In this document: one piece after another, positions 1 through 12,114 of the stretch
Layout: each line of letters opens with the position of its first letter
Numbering within the stretch: position 1 is the stretch's first letter
NCBI GenBank assembly: GCA_963853835.1
Contig: OY970826.1
Span: 6,308,001 to 6,372,000, forward strand
Reading direction: 5' to 3'
Source of the DNA: Calendula officinalis
Lineage: Eukaryota; Streptophyta; Magnoliopsida; Asterales; Asteraceae
Length of the DNA: 64,000 nucleotides
The notes under the pieces: model-generated
The model's input: only the letters and a program-made list of their open reading frames with translations
What the model was told of the DNA's origin: nothing
Databases searched by the model: none
Translations under genes and position numbers: made by a program

Positions 1-3000
1 TCTCTCAATCATTTTTCATAAAATAAAATAAAATAAAAAACTAAATGAATTGGTCTAACATAAGCACTAAGACCCCTGCCAACGGCAAGGGTATATCTCG
101 TCGGAAAGGCTTGTCAATACCTCGTCGGCAATCTCATCGGTCCCAACTCGTTGGCAGCTGAGTGAGAGGGGTGGGGTGGGGGGGGGGGGGGGGGGTAATA
201 TTTTTGTAACGTCTTGTAAATTGTTTCTAATGTCTTGTTAGTTTTATTTAACTTATTTCTTAGGGTTTACTAGTCGGAGGTGGTGACATTGTTGTACCTC
301 CTAGTCAGTTTACCAATTTGCTGCTAAAAAAACCCTTAGAAAGTCAAAAGGGATAAAAGGCATCATATATTAGTTGATTGTGTCGGTCGAATTTTCACTT
401 TCCCTGTCTTTTTGGTCAGTCAAGACGTTCGTCAATCCCAATTAATAACATAAATGTCCAACACTTTAAAGATAAGGTTTGAGTCCATTAATAGTTCTAG
501 GTGTTAGTTTTTTACTTCGAGTACGTGTTATTACCTACAAGAGTACAATGTGTCCATGAGGTGTTTGTAGGTGAAGAAAAAAAAAAGTTTACTTGTATAT
601 ATTACGTTCTACAATATAAGATGTAGAATATACAAATGTGGTTGCCACTTGCCAACGGCATTAGAATCAGAGACAAAACATAGGAACCATACATAACAAT
701 TTCAATTTCTTTGTTATTCTAAGATTTTAAGTAGAATTTAAGGATGTTTCCTGTCAACATATATGTTACTAAATTTGACCCATTTTATATTGGAGTCTGG
801 TCAACATTGGGGTTTGGTAACTTGACCCAACAATGACAACTAGAGCATTGGGTGTGGTGACTTGATCCCAATACTTGCATCAATGTCATCTTATCATTCC
901 TCATTTCACATTTACACATCCAAACTCATAAGTCATAACTCACCAAAATACACTCTCACTCACACCACACACCAAAAAACAAATAAAGAAAACACTTGAC
1001 CGGCGCCGTTGTTTTGGCGTGAAGTTTAGTGTATTGTGTACACAATATGGTAGCTTGGACTAGCGGCGCCAACGCCAACACACCTAGTACTCTTACGGAT
1101 GAGAACCGAACTGAATATGTACAAGAACGGACCAATTTATACTTCACAGTACCAAACTGGTACATGTTTGGTACTTCGGTACTCAGTTTTTGTCCTAAAA
1201 AGAATTTCTACCCTCGGTTTGGTATAAGTTGGGCAACATGATGAGCAAATCCAAAACAAACTTGTGAAGTCGCTAGTCGGTCGGTAGACCCTTACCAAGC
1301 GAATTATCGATCTAGGTGGTGGCTAGGTAGATTGAACATTTCTATATGTAAATTATAACCTTTTATAATTATATGTTAAAATTTACATATATAATAATTT
1401 AAAGTTCAAATATACATTGTTTTTAAAATTCAAATCAATAATGTTCGACTATGATTTGTCAAAAAAATATATTTATTTCAACAACAAAAAAATTAAGATT
1501 TTAGATATAATGCTTGATATTTTGACCGCCGTCTGACCTGATTTTAACCGTCTAACCCTGGTTTTCAACGCCGTGACCTTCATTTGACCACCTAATGCCT
1601 AAAATTATCTAATACTGAATACACGTGGCGGTAACTCCTGTTGGGCACCTAGGAGCCGACAAATCGAGATAGACTTCTGAAACAAAGATCAAAGAAAATG
1701 CGAAAACCTTACAGGTTTCAACCTATAGTACCCAATACGGTACTCAGTACCCATACTTAGGACTGTAAAAATTTGGTAACACTAAGTCGTTACTGGTACA
1801 GTAGTTCACTACTAATGACTAGTGTAAATATATTTTAGAAAACCAAAATACAACTACCAAAAATGGTTACATATATAGAAAAGATTTCGATTTATTAAAA
1901 GAATAATGGTATATCATTATGCAAATCTTTCTAATGTCACATGTCAGTTTTCCTATACAGTTAGAAAAAGATATTCACTACGTTATGATTTTGTATATGT
2001 GATAGCAGCCAAAGGAAAATTTAATTTTATCTCTTTAAAATCACGATTACGCATAGAAAGAATATGTACTAAAATAAGCATAGCTTTTACTTTTGATCTC
2101 CATTTCAAGCATCCGACGAGTCAAAAGTTCCATAGTGACAAAGCAAACAAATGTTGTTTTTAGAGAGTTGTTTGCACTTTTAATTTTTTGTTTAAAATTT
2201 GGACTTTTATTTTAGGCTCAGCCCATTTTTATAATTTGGGCCATTCGAAATTTTTAGCTTATTTAATCTTTGTTTGAGACTATGAAATGATTAGTTTTTT
2301 TATTTTAAGAAAATTAAGTTTTTTTCTATTCAAATTAGATCTTATTATTTGTGTTGAATAGGTTTTGAAGTTCCAAAATCATGATATTCATGAAGTAATG
2401 TGTTTTTTGATTTAAATTGTCCTAATTAAAATCAACATGATCAATTTGTGTTATCATTGATTTTGCATCAATATGATTGTCGTGTAACATTAAAAGATAT
2501 GTAGAAAGACATGTATAAAGGTGTATTATTTTATATTGTCAAATATAATTAACTGGATTAATTTTCTCTTTGTCCCAGTCACTTGCGAAGACGTCATTTC
2601 CCGATTGCTGAGGCTGCGATTAAACAGGAGCATGAAAACATTACTGATGTCATGATTATCAATGCAAGTTGGAGAGCCGAACAGAGATTATATTTGGTTA
2701 TTGTATATTTTGTTTATTACGATTATTGTATTATATGATTATTATCTATTGGATACCAAACTTTGTAAAGACATACACTTAGGTTACTCGGATAACCTAT
2801 AAATTATTAACAACATTTTATCATCATTTTAAATAATTTTTTCCTCAAAGTACAATGATCGAATTGAGCTTGATTGAATTGAGCTTGATCAAATTGAGCT
2901 TTAATCAGAAAGTACATTGACCTTAATATTTTCCAAGCAGGTTAATAATGGTCAGGTCATCATTTTATCACTGGTTAGAATTCATATCCGATTGCTAGTT

Positions 3001-4698
3001 ACTTAAATAACCGATTTCATTAGTAAATTTACCTTAATAAACAAAATATACATGACCAAAGTGTTGTGTTCCATCAAGTTATTCTTTACCATCATACCCC
3101 TAAAGATATATGGAGTTTGATTATTTGATCCAAAAGTGACAAAACTCTCATACCTATTTTATTATAAGTTTTATTAATTTTAACACATATATATAATGTT
3201 TAAATGCATCAAAGTTCTTCCAAGTTGGAAATTGATGGTGAAGAAGAGACAAACCTAGTGGCTAGAACTTTTTGTGGGGTTCAAAAGGAGAAAGCACCCC
3301 ATGCAAGTAAGACCTTCTCCATATCATTTGTCTCTTAGCCCCAAAACACAGGTCCTCTATAACAATCATTTGTCTGTGCCTACAAATGTCCTCCTTTTTT
3401 GCTTAATTTTGGATGTGTCTAAGGTTAATTAATATTATTTTGATAGAAAAGTATTTGTTAAATTATGTTGGGTCCTTTTGTAGGGCTTAGGCCTATAATG
3501 TTACAAGCTACTAATATATTAGAGCACTGGTTACGAGTGGTTTAATAATATTGGTATTATAAATTGACATAAGATAATGTACAAGTGTACAACATACATT
3601 TCATATTTGGTATCTGCTTAAGAAATAAAATACAAAAAAAGTAGTTATATTTCGAACACTTTTTTTAATCATTATTATTAATAAAATGAAGTGAAGTGGA
3701 AACAAAGACATCAATAATACCATACAATGATAAATGTTATAACAAGACAATATCAATGCTAATTAGGACAAATGATAATGTCCTAGTGTCATACCACTTC
3801 AAAGCATGTCGTCACCAAAATCATGTGACTTGGGCGTTTAGTTTCATTTCTTTCTACAAAAGATACAACACGAATAAAAAAATATATTTTGTGGTTCCGG
3901 GTTTCAGTTCGGTTAAAAACCTGGGTATAACGACAAGAACCGATTTCACGAACTTATATCTTTTTAACTGCCATCAAAACAGGTCATTCAATGAGCCTTT
4001 TTATTAAATAAAAATACAAGGGACTTTAAACCCTATTTATGCGTACATAGCAAGTAGCGACCATTGGAATTCTCAAGTGATCAAGTTCTTAATCTCCCTG
4101 GATTGAAGAAAATGCACAAAAGTGACAGAAACACAACCCAAAAACAACGGTTCAAACAGGCGGTTAAAAAGTTAGTTTAACCGGCTAAGAACCGAAACCA
4201 ACCGAATAAACTTAAAGAAGACTATGACATGTGTTGATTCTCTCCTTATTATATCTACCATTTATTTTGATATGTATATATCAAAATTCTAGACGAAATT
4301 TATGTTTGTTTATTTATTTATTTAGAAATATGTAATTTGTTTTTTTTATTTGTAAATGTCAAATGATATAATTTGTTCTATAAATTAATAAGCGCTTATA
4401 TTTTGTTTAAAGTTCACGAGTTTCAAAAGAATTGATCTGGTTTTGAGAATTAATTTCTGTGTCACAAAACTTTTACTTCATAAATCATATTGTACAAGTT
4501 TTACACTGTAGAAACATATCAAGCATTAATTGTGCTAAATAACCTAAAAATTCTGGTATAACCATCACTCCCTTAATGAATTGATGGTCATGCACTCATT
4601 TGTGTGAATAGAATACCGATGACAACGTCGGGCCATCCATCAAGTCCAGAAGGAAATACTCTCTGTTCATAGGAAATGATGTCTAATTATATTTTCAT
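1..4698. other. AT-rich intergenic stretch, no supported gene
   Basis: I find no convincing gene here. The open frames are short, start at random methionines and show no family motif. There is a long poly-G run near 178-196. Short repeated GGTAC/GTACC-type strings near 1150-1200 and 1720-1790 look like old TE debris. A possible exon remnant near 2581-2700 is listed separately. Confidence 0.5.
2581..2700 (+). pseudogene. possible orphan exon or gene fragment
   Basis: A short open stretch follows a pyrimidine-rich tract ending in CAG, like a 3' splice site. It reads as a mixed, protein-like sequence (starting near HLRRRHFPIAEAAIK, ending near WRAEQRLYLV) with no stop for about 40 codons, in a region otherwise full of stops. 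I do not recognise the family and see no partner exons nearby. It may be a captured or decayed exon, or chance. Confidence 0.2.
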
Positions 4699-4708
4699 TA
4701 GTTTTCTA

Positions 4709-5501
4709 GAGAAATATTTAAGGAGGTCCATCATCTTTAGGAAGTCCCAAGTAACAAATCTTAATCATTGATCAATAGGATCTAATGGTCAAGATTAATC
4801 ACATATTTTATATATTGAGGGGTATTTTGGTCATTTTTAAAAAAATAAAAAAATTATGTTTTTTATTTTTTATTATGAAGGGGTATTTTGGTCATTTGAC
4901 ACTTAAAAAAAATTTAATTTTTTATTTTTTTTTATTTTTTTTTTATTTTTTATTTTTTTATTAATTTTTTTATTATAAAATAATATTTATTTGATAATTA
5001 CGTATATAACTTAATCACATGTGATTTTAGGGTAAAATCACATGTGATTTTAGTGTAAAATCATGTTTTAGTTAAATCACATGTGTTTCAAAATGCAATC
5101 ACATGTGATTCACTATGCAATCATATGTGATTCACTATGTAATAACATTATGTGTTATTAATGAAAAATTAATAATTTTTTAAAAAATAATAATAAATAA
5201 ATAATTTTAAAAATAATTAAAATTTTTAAAAATAACTAAAAATTTTAAAATAAAAATAAAAAAAATAATTTTTTCAAAATGACCAAAATACCCCTCAATT
5301 AAAAATTTAAAAAATTAAAAAAATAAAAAAATTTTAAAATAAAAAATAAAATAAAATAATTTTTTTTAGTGCCAAATGACCAAAATACCCCTCCATGTAT
5401 AAAGTATGTGATTAATCTTGACCATTTGATCATATTGATCAATGATTGAGATTTGTTCTTCGAGACTTCATAAAAATCATGCACCTCCTTGAACGCAACT
5501 C
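4709..5501. mobile_element. Mutator-like non-autonomous element (MULE) with CACATGTG palindromes
   Basis: The ends form a long imperfect inverted repeat. The left arm begins GAGAAATATTTAAGGAGG and the right arm, read on the other strand, begins GAGTTGCGTTCAAGGAGG; similarity continues inward for well over 100 bp, including a shared GGTCAAGATTAATCACAT. Flanks are TAGTTTTCTA (4699-4708) and TATTTTTCTA (5502-5511), a 9-10 bp target duplication with one mismatch, which is typical of Mutator-like elements. The centre (about 5010-5150) has repeated 14-bp palindromes AATCACATGTGATT. No transposase is present. Related copies occur at 9118, 29980 and about 63625. Confidence 0.75.
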
Positions 5502-5582
5502 TATTTTTCTATAATCAAAACTTAATAATGCAATACACAGAAAATGTTCATTCCTTCTAAAAAAAATATTTTTCTTTTCTAA

Positions 5583-5892
5583 GACTATGCGGTATGGGAC
5601 TTCAATGGAGTGTGTGGTGTTGTCCAATGTGGCAATCCACCACACCACACCAAAAAAAAATGAACACCACCCCCCTCCACACCATTCTTGCATGTGAAAA
5701 GGGCCCCACCATATCACTCACACATACTCCCTCCACGCCCGTTTCAAACCGTTGTTGTGGCCATGGTTCCACCACGCCTTGCCTCCACATGTGGAGGGGG
5801 GTGGTGTTCAAACTTTCCTCCACGGTATGGATCCTCCACCTCACCTCCACATCACCACCCATGACTACGCCATGAGCCCATACCGCATAGCC
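5583..5892. mobile_element. Tourist/Harbinger MITE, TSD TAA
   Basis: Terminal inverted repeats are GACTATGCGGTATGGG on the left and GGCTATGCGGTATGGG read from the right end. The 3-bp duplication TAA sits at 5580-5582 and 5893-5895. A 3-bp TAA/TTA duplication is the PIF/Harbinger hallmark. The interior is rich in CCACACCACACC-type runs, and open frames in it are not coding. Three more MITEs with this layout lie at 10348, 22078 and 50665. Confidence 0.75.
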
Positions 5893-5895
5893 TAA

Positions 5896-6604
5896 AAAGT
5901 ACATCGTGTTTGATTTACTACTTAGAATGATAACGCTTCTCAAATCATCAATTAAACATTTTAATATTATTTGCAAAGAGTAAAAGTAAATAAATTTGTG
6001 ACCCATATATCAAGAAAGTTAAAATGTATTATATAGAGGTAACTGCATACTATAGTAACAAAGTTTGGTCAAATTCTTGATTCTGAAAACAATCTTTATA
6101 AATTATCTGAAATAGAATTAGTCTTTAACTGTTTATCTCATATAAACCGATTTTTAGTTCAAAACCAGCTTTATTCTTAAAGAATTAAAAGACCATACAT
6201 TTTTTCACTTTAAAGGCCGGTTTTTGGTTAAGGATATCTATTCTAAATACACATACTTCCTTTTATTCAAAACAAGTGATGCATCAGTATTTTTACCGTT
6301 TTTGAGGTAAAATATTATAATGATGATTAAAGTAGACAAATTGGATAGTTTGTGGGGAATGAAACCGACAACTTTTGAATAAAGTGATAATTTTTACACC
6401 ATACATTTTAATCAATACACCACAATAATTACTTTATATACTTGTATAGTTTGCAGTAATACTTGTATAGTGTGATACAAGCATCAAAAAATATGGTGTA
6501 GAATTTAATTCCCTTTTGAATAAAGTTGGTTATGATTTTTAAAAGTAAAAAGTAAGGGTAAAAGAGCCATTGCACTATATTAAAATAGATAGTTAGTGTA
6601 TATT
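5896..6604. other. AT-rich spacer, nothing recognised
   Basis: No gene, RNA or complete mobile element can be supported here. The sequence is AT-rich with short simple runs and ends at the LTR beginning at 6605. Confidence 0.5.
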
Positions 6605-8318
6605 TGTAACACCTCAAATTTTAATACAAAACATTTGGCCAAAATAATCATTTAATAAAGATGAGAACTATCCCAAAATACGGATTTACAAAAACCTTTG
6701 GTATGAAAATCAAAGTATAAATTCGGTGTTACAAAATATATCAAAACCAAAGCTAAGTCTAAATCCGTTTTAGTGTTCTTCTACTCTAGGCCCCGCATCT
6801 CTATCCATGCGTATCTAAACCTTCGATCCCGAACCTGAGTACATAGTAAAACAAACAAGGAGTACGTGAGACAAAAACGTCTCGTGAGCTACATGGGTTT
6901 AGACCCGTCAATAATAATAATCATAAGACATATAAACACATATACAAGTAGTTCATCCATCTATCTAGTCACCCTATTGTGACCATATGATCCTTGCTTT
7001 CCTAGCAATCATATCTAGTTATCGGGACATCCCCAACTAACTAGAACCACATTAACTCATTAACCGGGGATCCCCTGCATTAACAAGCTTCAAGGTAAAG
7101 GCAAGAGGGAATCGCCCAATCTACCTATACTTGCCTTACTCGCCGGACTACTTCCAGTTAGCAAGACTACTATCATGGAATGGGCCGATGGGGATCCGCC
7201 CAAATGCTCCCCATTCCATACTTCATGACCGGGGATCCCCCGCGTCATCACATCGTCTCAACCTTACTATAACTCAACGGTTATGTCAATCAAAGCCCTT
7301 GGCTATCACATCAATCATCAACAAGTTAGTTAACTATATTCAACAATATACAACTAACTCTATTTACTAAATTCTACACAATTATCAAATAAACTCGACA
7401 TATGTAATAACAAGTATTTTCATGGCTATGTACTCAATAAAGTCCACACGTACTCACCTTAGCAAATAATGCTCCAACCGTGTTCTTGACACCAAAACTC
7501 TTGCTTCCACAGTCAAACTTCCAAGACTTCACCAAAAGCCTAATATAATAATCATAAGATGTTCAACATCACATACTACCAATAATATATCCATTTATCA
7601 CTAGATACCATCAACTAACACTTTCCCCCAAGTATGGTGATTTACCAAACCCTAGGTTTAACCAACCCTTTAGATTCTTACCAATCTTAATCATACACTT
7701 GTTTCCTTTGTAAATATACCATCTATTAAGTGTATACATAATTTATTCACCATAACCCATAACCCCAATATCTAGGGTTTCAAACCCATCCATCAAAATA
7801 CATAGATCTAAAGCTACAAAGATCAAGGAGTGAAGATATACCTCAAATCTTCACTTAGGAGTGAAATCTACCGAAGATTTGATGGAGAAATCAACCAAGA
7901 TCAGCACTTGCACTCAAAAATCGCCAATGGAAGAAACTAGGGTTTTTGAAATGCATTAAATGAGCCAAACCTGAATTTAATGCTGCACGACCCAAGTTCA
8001 CGGCGTGAACAAAGTTCACGTCGCGAACTCCTTCTTTACATGCATACATCGCGATCGCTATCTGGTCGTGAACTACTTCACGCTCATTGGTTAAATTCGC
8101 TATCACGACTTCACGTTTCGCGAACCGAGTTCGCGTCGCGAACTACACCCGTAGCCAGGGCTGCACTTTTTCATCTTTGTCTCGACCCGGTTTCGTCCAT
8201 AACTTTCTCGTACGGTCTCCAAACGACACGAAACCAATTCCTACGTTCTTTAAACGACTTATCCTTATTTATCATATTTTTATACAATTTATTTATTTAC
8301 AAATTTCGGGTCGTTACA
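6605..8318 (-). repeat. 3' LTR of a truncated Ty3/gypsy chromovirus
   Basis: The block reads TGTAACACCTC at its left edge and ends CGGGTCGTTACA, so on the minus strand it starts TGTAACGACCC and ends GTTACA, with the usual TG...CA ends. It is followed by a purine-rich tract (minus strand) and an integrase fragment, which makes it the 3' LTR of a minus-strand element. It shares the sentence-like string around CGTGAG...CATGGGTTT with the LTRs at 12115, 18002 and 24097. A cluster of CG-rich dyads lies at 7996-8143, including GTTCACGGCGTGAAC (7996-8010) and GTTCGCGTCGCGAAC (8129-8143). Confidence 0.85.
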
Positions 8319-8345
8319 ACTATCTACCCCTTAAGAAGATTCCAT
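8319..8345 (-). other. polypurine tract of the truncated chromovirus
   Basis: Read on the minus strand this is a purine-rich stretch containing AAGGGGTAGATAGT directly before the LTR start TGTAACGACCC. It is the expected plus-strand primer site of reverse transcription. The same string with small changes abuts the LTR at 13768. Confidence 0.7.
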
Positions 8346-9113
8346 CCTCGGAATCTCATCATAGTTCACGAAATCCGGGTATCTTTTCCAAATCTCGTCC
8401 TTGACTTCCCAAGTCAGATTCGGCCCAAGTGAATGCTTCCACTTGACCAACACCAACTCGATCTCTTTATTTCGAAGCTTCTTTGTTTTCGTTTCTAATA
8501 TCGCCTCGGGCTCCTCAATCAACCGGTTCGGGCCGTCCACCCGCAACTCTTGCAATGGAATAATATTTTCAACTTCCCCGATAAACTTCTTCAAGTAACT
8601 CACATGAAAGGTGTCATGCACACCTTGAAGCTCGGGTGGAAGTTCCAACTTAAACGCTTGAAGCCCGACCCGTTTCAATATCTTAAACGGTCCAACATAC
8701 CTTGGACTTAGCTTTCCTTTCTTGCCAAACCGCATTACACCCTTCCAAGGTGATACTTTCAATATGACCATATCACCGACATCCAAGTCGTATGGTCTTT
8801 TCTTCAAACCCGAATAACTTCGTTGCCTATCTTGGGCGACCTTCATGTTAGTTTGAATGATACCGATCTTTTCATTCGTCACTCTCACGATCTCGGGACC
8901 CGTGAGTTTTGTTTCTCCCGCTTCTAACCAACAAGATGGAGTTCTACATTTTCTTCCATACAACGCCTCATAAGGCGGCATCTTATTAGTCGAGTGATAA
9001 CTATTATTATACGAGAACTCGACTAACGGTAAATGTTCATCCCATTTACCACCGAAATCTAGCACACACGACCTTAACATGTCTTCGACCGTTTGAATCG
9101 TTCTTTCACTAAA
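8331..9113 (-). pseudogene. Ty3/gypsy pol fragment: integrase C-terminus and chromodomain
   Basis: The minus-strand reading frame has about 260 clean codons, entering at SERTIQTVEDM just upstream of the first methionine (codon ending at 9080). It matches the end of a plant chromovirus integrase. The motif PYEALYGRKCRTP marks the end of the core. GVMRFGKKGKLSPRYVGPF is the GPY/F module, followed by HDTFHVSYLKK and a chromodomain-like end (LVLVKWKHSLGPNLTWE). The frame stays open to a stop beside the LTR. Protease, reverse transcriptase and the integrase catalytic part are missing: the element breaks off at about 9113, where MULE-derived sequence begins. It is a dead fragment of a Tekay-like chromovirus; the clade name is inferred. 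Confidence 0.85.
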
Positions 9114-9117
9114 ACAT

Positions 9118-9215
9118 CAAATATAATTAAATATACAATCACATGTGATTTTACACTAAAATCACATGTAATTAAATACTACACGTAATTATCAAATAAA
9201 TAAAAGGAGCATGTA
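9118..9215 (-). mobile_element. fragment of the CACATGTG-palindrome MULE family
   Basis: Reverse-complemented, this stretch matches the interior of the element at 4709-5501, including TTATTTGATAATTACGT and ATCACATGTGATTTTAGTG. No terminal repeat is visible. It abuts the broken end of the chromovirus, so the two may have been joined by a deletion or by recombination. Confidence 0.6.
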
Positions 9216-9316
9216 TCTATTTTTTAAAACCTAAGTTTCTACTTGCTTTGCTTACCTTTTTTTATTTATTTATAAACATCAAGGTTGTCATGGCTCGGAT
9301 GTTTGATAGCCTAGAC

Positions 9317-9947
9317 TAGGGGTCTTCAAATCCGTGTAGTCGGAAATCCGGGTACCCGAAAACCGGGGTATCCGAAAATTTGGGTAGTAAATTTAGGTAC
9401 CCGATACCTGTACCCGCATTTCTAGGTACCGCGATACCTGAAAATATAATTTTTTATCACAAAAGTTAACAAAAATGGAAGTCGCCAATGTTTATATATT
9501 TAAATTCTTCAAATCTTATTATTACTTTTATTATTAAAAATCCACGTTACGATTTCCTTTTAAGAAAAATCGTCACTAGTAATGAATTTGACCAAATCTT
9601 TAAAGTATCTAATTATTCAAAACCGTGGTTCAACGACGGAGACGAGAATGAGATGGTTTGTGCGTGAGAATTGAGATAGAGTTTTAGATTTTGTGCATTT
9701 GTCAAAAGGAGCCAAGCATATGCCCATATCAAATGATAATTAATGTCTAATAATAATATAAAAAATATATATAAAAAATGTTGGAAAAATAAAATTCGGG
9801 TACAGGGTACCCGATTATCCAGTTTTTTAGAAAACACTACCCGTATCCGATACCCGAAAACCAGTTACTCGAAATCCGGATATCTGGATTTTAGGTATCA
9901 GATATATTTTTAAATACCCGTTTTTTTGTTATGTTTGAACACCCCTA
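9317..9947. mobile_element. hAT-type MITE, TSD GCCTAGAC
   Basis: Ends are TAGGGGTCTTCAAAT on the left and TAGGGGTGTTCAAAC read from the right. The 8-bp duplication GCCTAGAC is perfect (9309-9316 and 9948-9955), as expected for hAT transposition. The interior has many short repeats of the ACCCGAAAACC type but no transposase. The ends resemble those of the elements at 49391 and 54883. Confidence 0.85.
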
Positions 9948-9955
9948 GCCTAGAC

Positions 9956-10344
9956 TGCCTAGTGCATCCTGAACTTCCTTTTGCCCCAACCTTTTTCCTA
10001 TATTAGAAACCCTTAAAATGTAAGCCACCACGACTTTTGTATGTAACATTTCAAATCATTTCATTACCTTTTATAGTGATATCATTTCATATATAATTTC
10101 AAATTTCTTTTTAAATAATTGTGATAAAAAATGTATTGAACTTAAAACGGAATTTTGAATTTTCTTGAAAAATTTTGGAAACGAATTTTCTTAAAATGAT
10201 AACATTAGCTTATAATATTCTATAGGTTTTTTTTAGTTATAATAACAAACATTTAGAATACTTCGAACTATTATTTAACACTCATATAATTTAAATTATA
10301 ATCGTTAGCTAAAGTCACTAGTTGTGTAGAATACTTTAACTCGC
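9956..10344. other. AT-rich spacer, nothing recognised
   Basis: This is the short region between a hAT MITE and a Harbinger MITE. No gene or RNA signal is seen. Confidence 0.5.
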
Positions 10345-10347
10345 TAA

Positions 10348-10762
10348 GACTGTCCGTAACGGGCGACCGAAATGCCGGTCACGACCGCCATGCAAGCCGG
10401 CCCCGACGCGTCTCCAGCGTTACATACTTCCTCCCATGACGCGTCTTCAAGGGCTATTGGTCGACTCCACGACCTTTGAAGGTATTGGTCGGCGTACATG
10501 CTTCCTCCTCCAGCCCTTTCAAATATATACATATTTATTACAGATTTATAATTTTAATAATATATTATAAATAAAAAATAATATATATATATTATATGTA
10601 TTAATAGTCTGCAATTTAAAAAAAAAGAGTTTTCGATCGGTCACCTATTACGGGCTATTGGTCGCTGTCTGGTCATGTGTTTGATCAGGAGAGAGAAAGT
10701 TGATGTGACACAGAGGTGGCAGGGGTGACCAAACTTAGTTTGGTCACCCATTACGGATAGTC
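10348..10762. mobile_element. Tourist/Harbinger MITE, TSD TAA
   Basis: Left end GACTGTCCGTAACGGGCGACC pairs with the right end, which reads GACTATCCGTAATGGGTGACC on the other strand. TAA is duplicated at 10345-10347 and 10763-10765. The interior has GC-rich ends and an AT-rich middle, and no transposase. Confidence 0.8.
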
Positions 10763-12114
10763 TAAGTGGTGCTGAATGTATAGCTTGCCCATATACATAG
10801 GACATTTATTATAACCCCGTTGAACATCTTATTGTAACCTCGTACGATGTAACTGAGATTTGGACGATAATTACACTTAAATAATTATTAAGGGATTTGT
10901 AATACACCGATTTTTCAACCAAAATTAAAACTTTTAATATAAAATTATAAGTCTTTACAAACCGAGTATCTAATAACATGGTTTAACTAAAACATTTGGA
11001 ATAATTAGAAAGTACCAAAACCGGTGTTACAAATATATCAAAACTATAATCTAGGGAATTAAATAAGTACACCGAGCTAATCCTTCCAAATGCTAACTAC
11101 TACGGGCCGCCTAATCCTTAGCTCCCGAACCTGAGTACATAGTCAAAATAAACGTAGTACGTGAGACAAGAATTGTCTCGTGAGAAACATGGGTTTTAGA
11201 CCCGGTTCGAATATAATTGCAATAAATTAATAATTAACTAATTAACAAATTGCACATAGTCAATCAAACTCTAAGGCTTGCCATAATCCAATCACATACG
11301 TAACGGGCCTCCCCGAAACAACTCCCCCGATATGGGTTATCTAGGTAAACTCCTCCGTTTCCGGGTTATCTATTTGCTCACCCGATTTCCGGGTATCTCA
11401 AACTCCCCCGATTTCTGGGTTATCTATTTCTCGACACACTACCCTTGCGCAGAGTGGTACCGCCCCAAGTAGGTGTCAATAACTCCCCCAACTTGTGTGG
11501 GTTATCTAGGATCCAATTGATTAGCTACCACATAACAAATCATCTACTTGGGTCAAACCCATATCACAACTCAATCATACTAGTGGTAACTACACAATCA
11601 ATTACAATTCAATTCAATTCAATTCAATTCATACTCTATCAATTCAATATTTTCTTTATTAAAACAATTATCTAATAAAGACTCTAAAAATCATTTCAAT
11701 TCACAAAACATGGTTTACTATGTACTCAGAAAGATCACATGTACTCACCTTAGCAATGCTATCCAACACTTGTGTTTAATAACACAATCCTTACTTCCAA
11801 ATCGAGGAAGTACTCCCAATCACAAGGTCTTCTCGACCTAACATCAATACCATCACAAGAATCTAGTTATAATCCATAACTAACTACTAATTAGTCCATC
11901 TAAACATTTCTAACGACCAAGTTCAAACAACTTTGGGAATCTCAAACCCTAGTTCAAGATTTTCCATCACCAATTCCAAATCTAACTTGTACACATTGAT
12001 TACAAGTCTACAAGGAGTGTTTTACACTCATGAAAGTTCATCTTCCCCAAAGATGATATGGCGGGTTCCCAAAACCACCATTGTTACCCATACTAAGCTC
12101 AAAACGAAGATAAC

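Noticed and set aside
5594..6006. Open frames of 92-134 codons on both strands
   Set aside because: They cover the CCACAC-rich interior of a Harbinger MITE and its flank; no protein family features.
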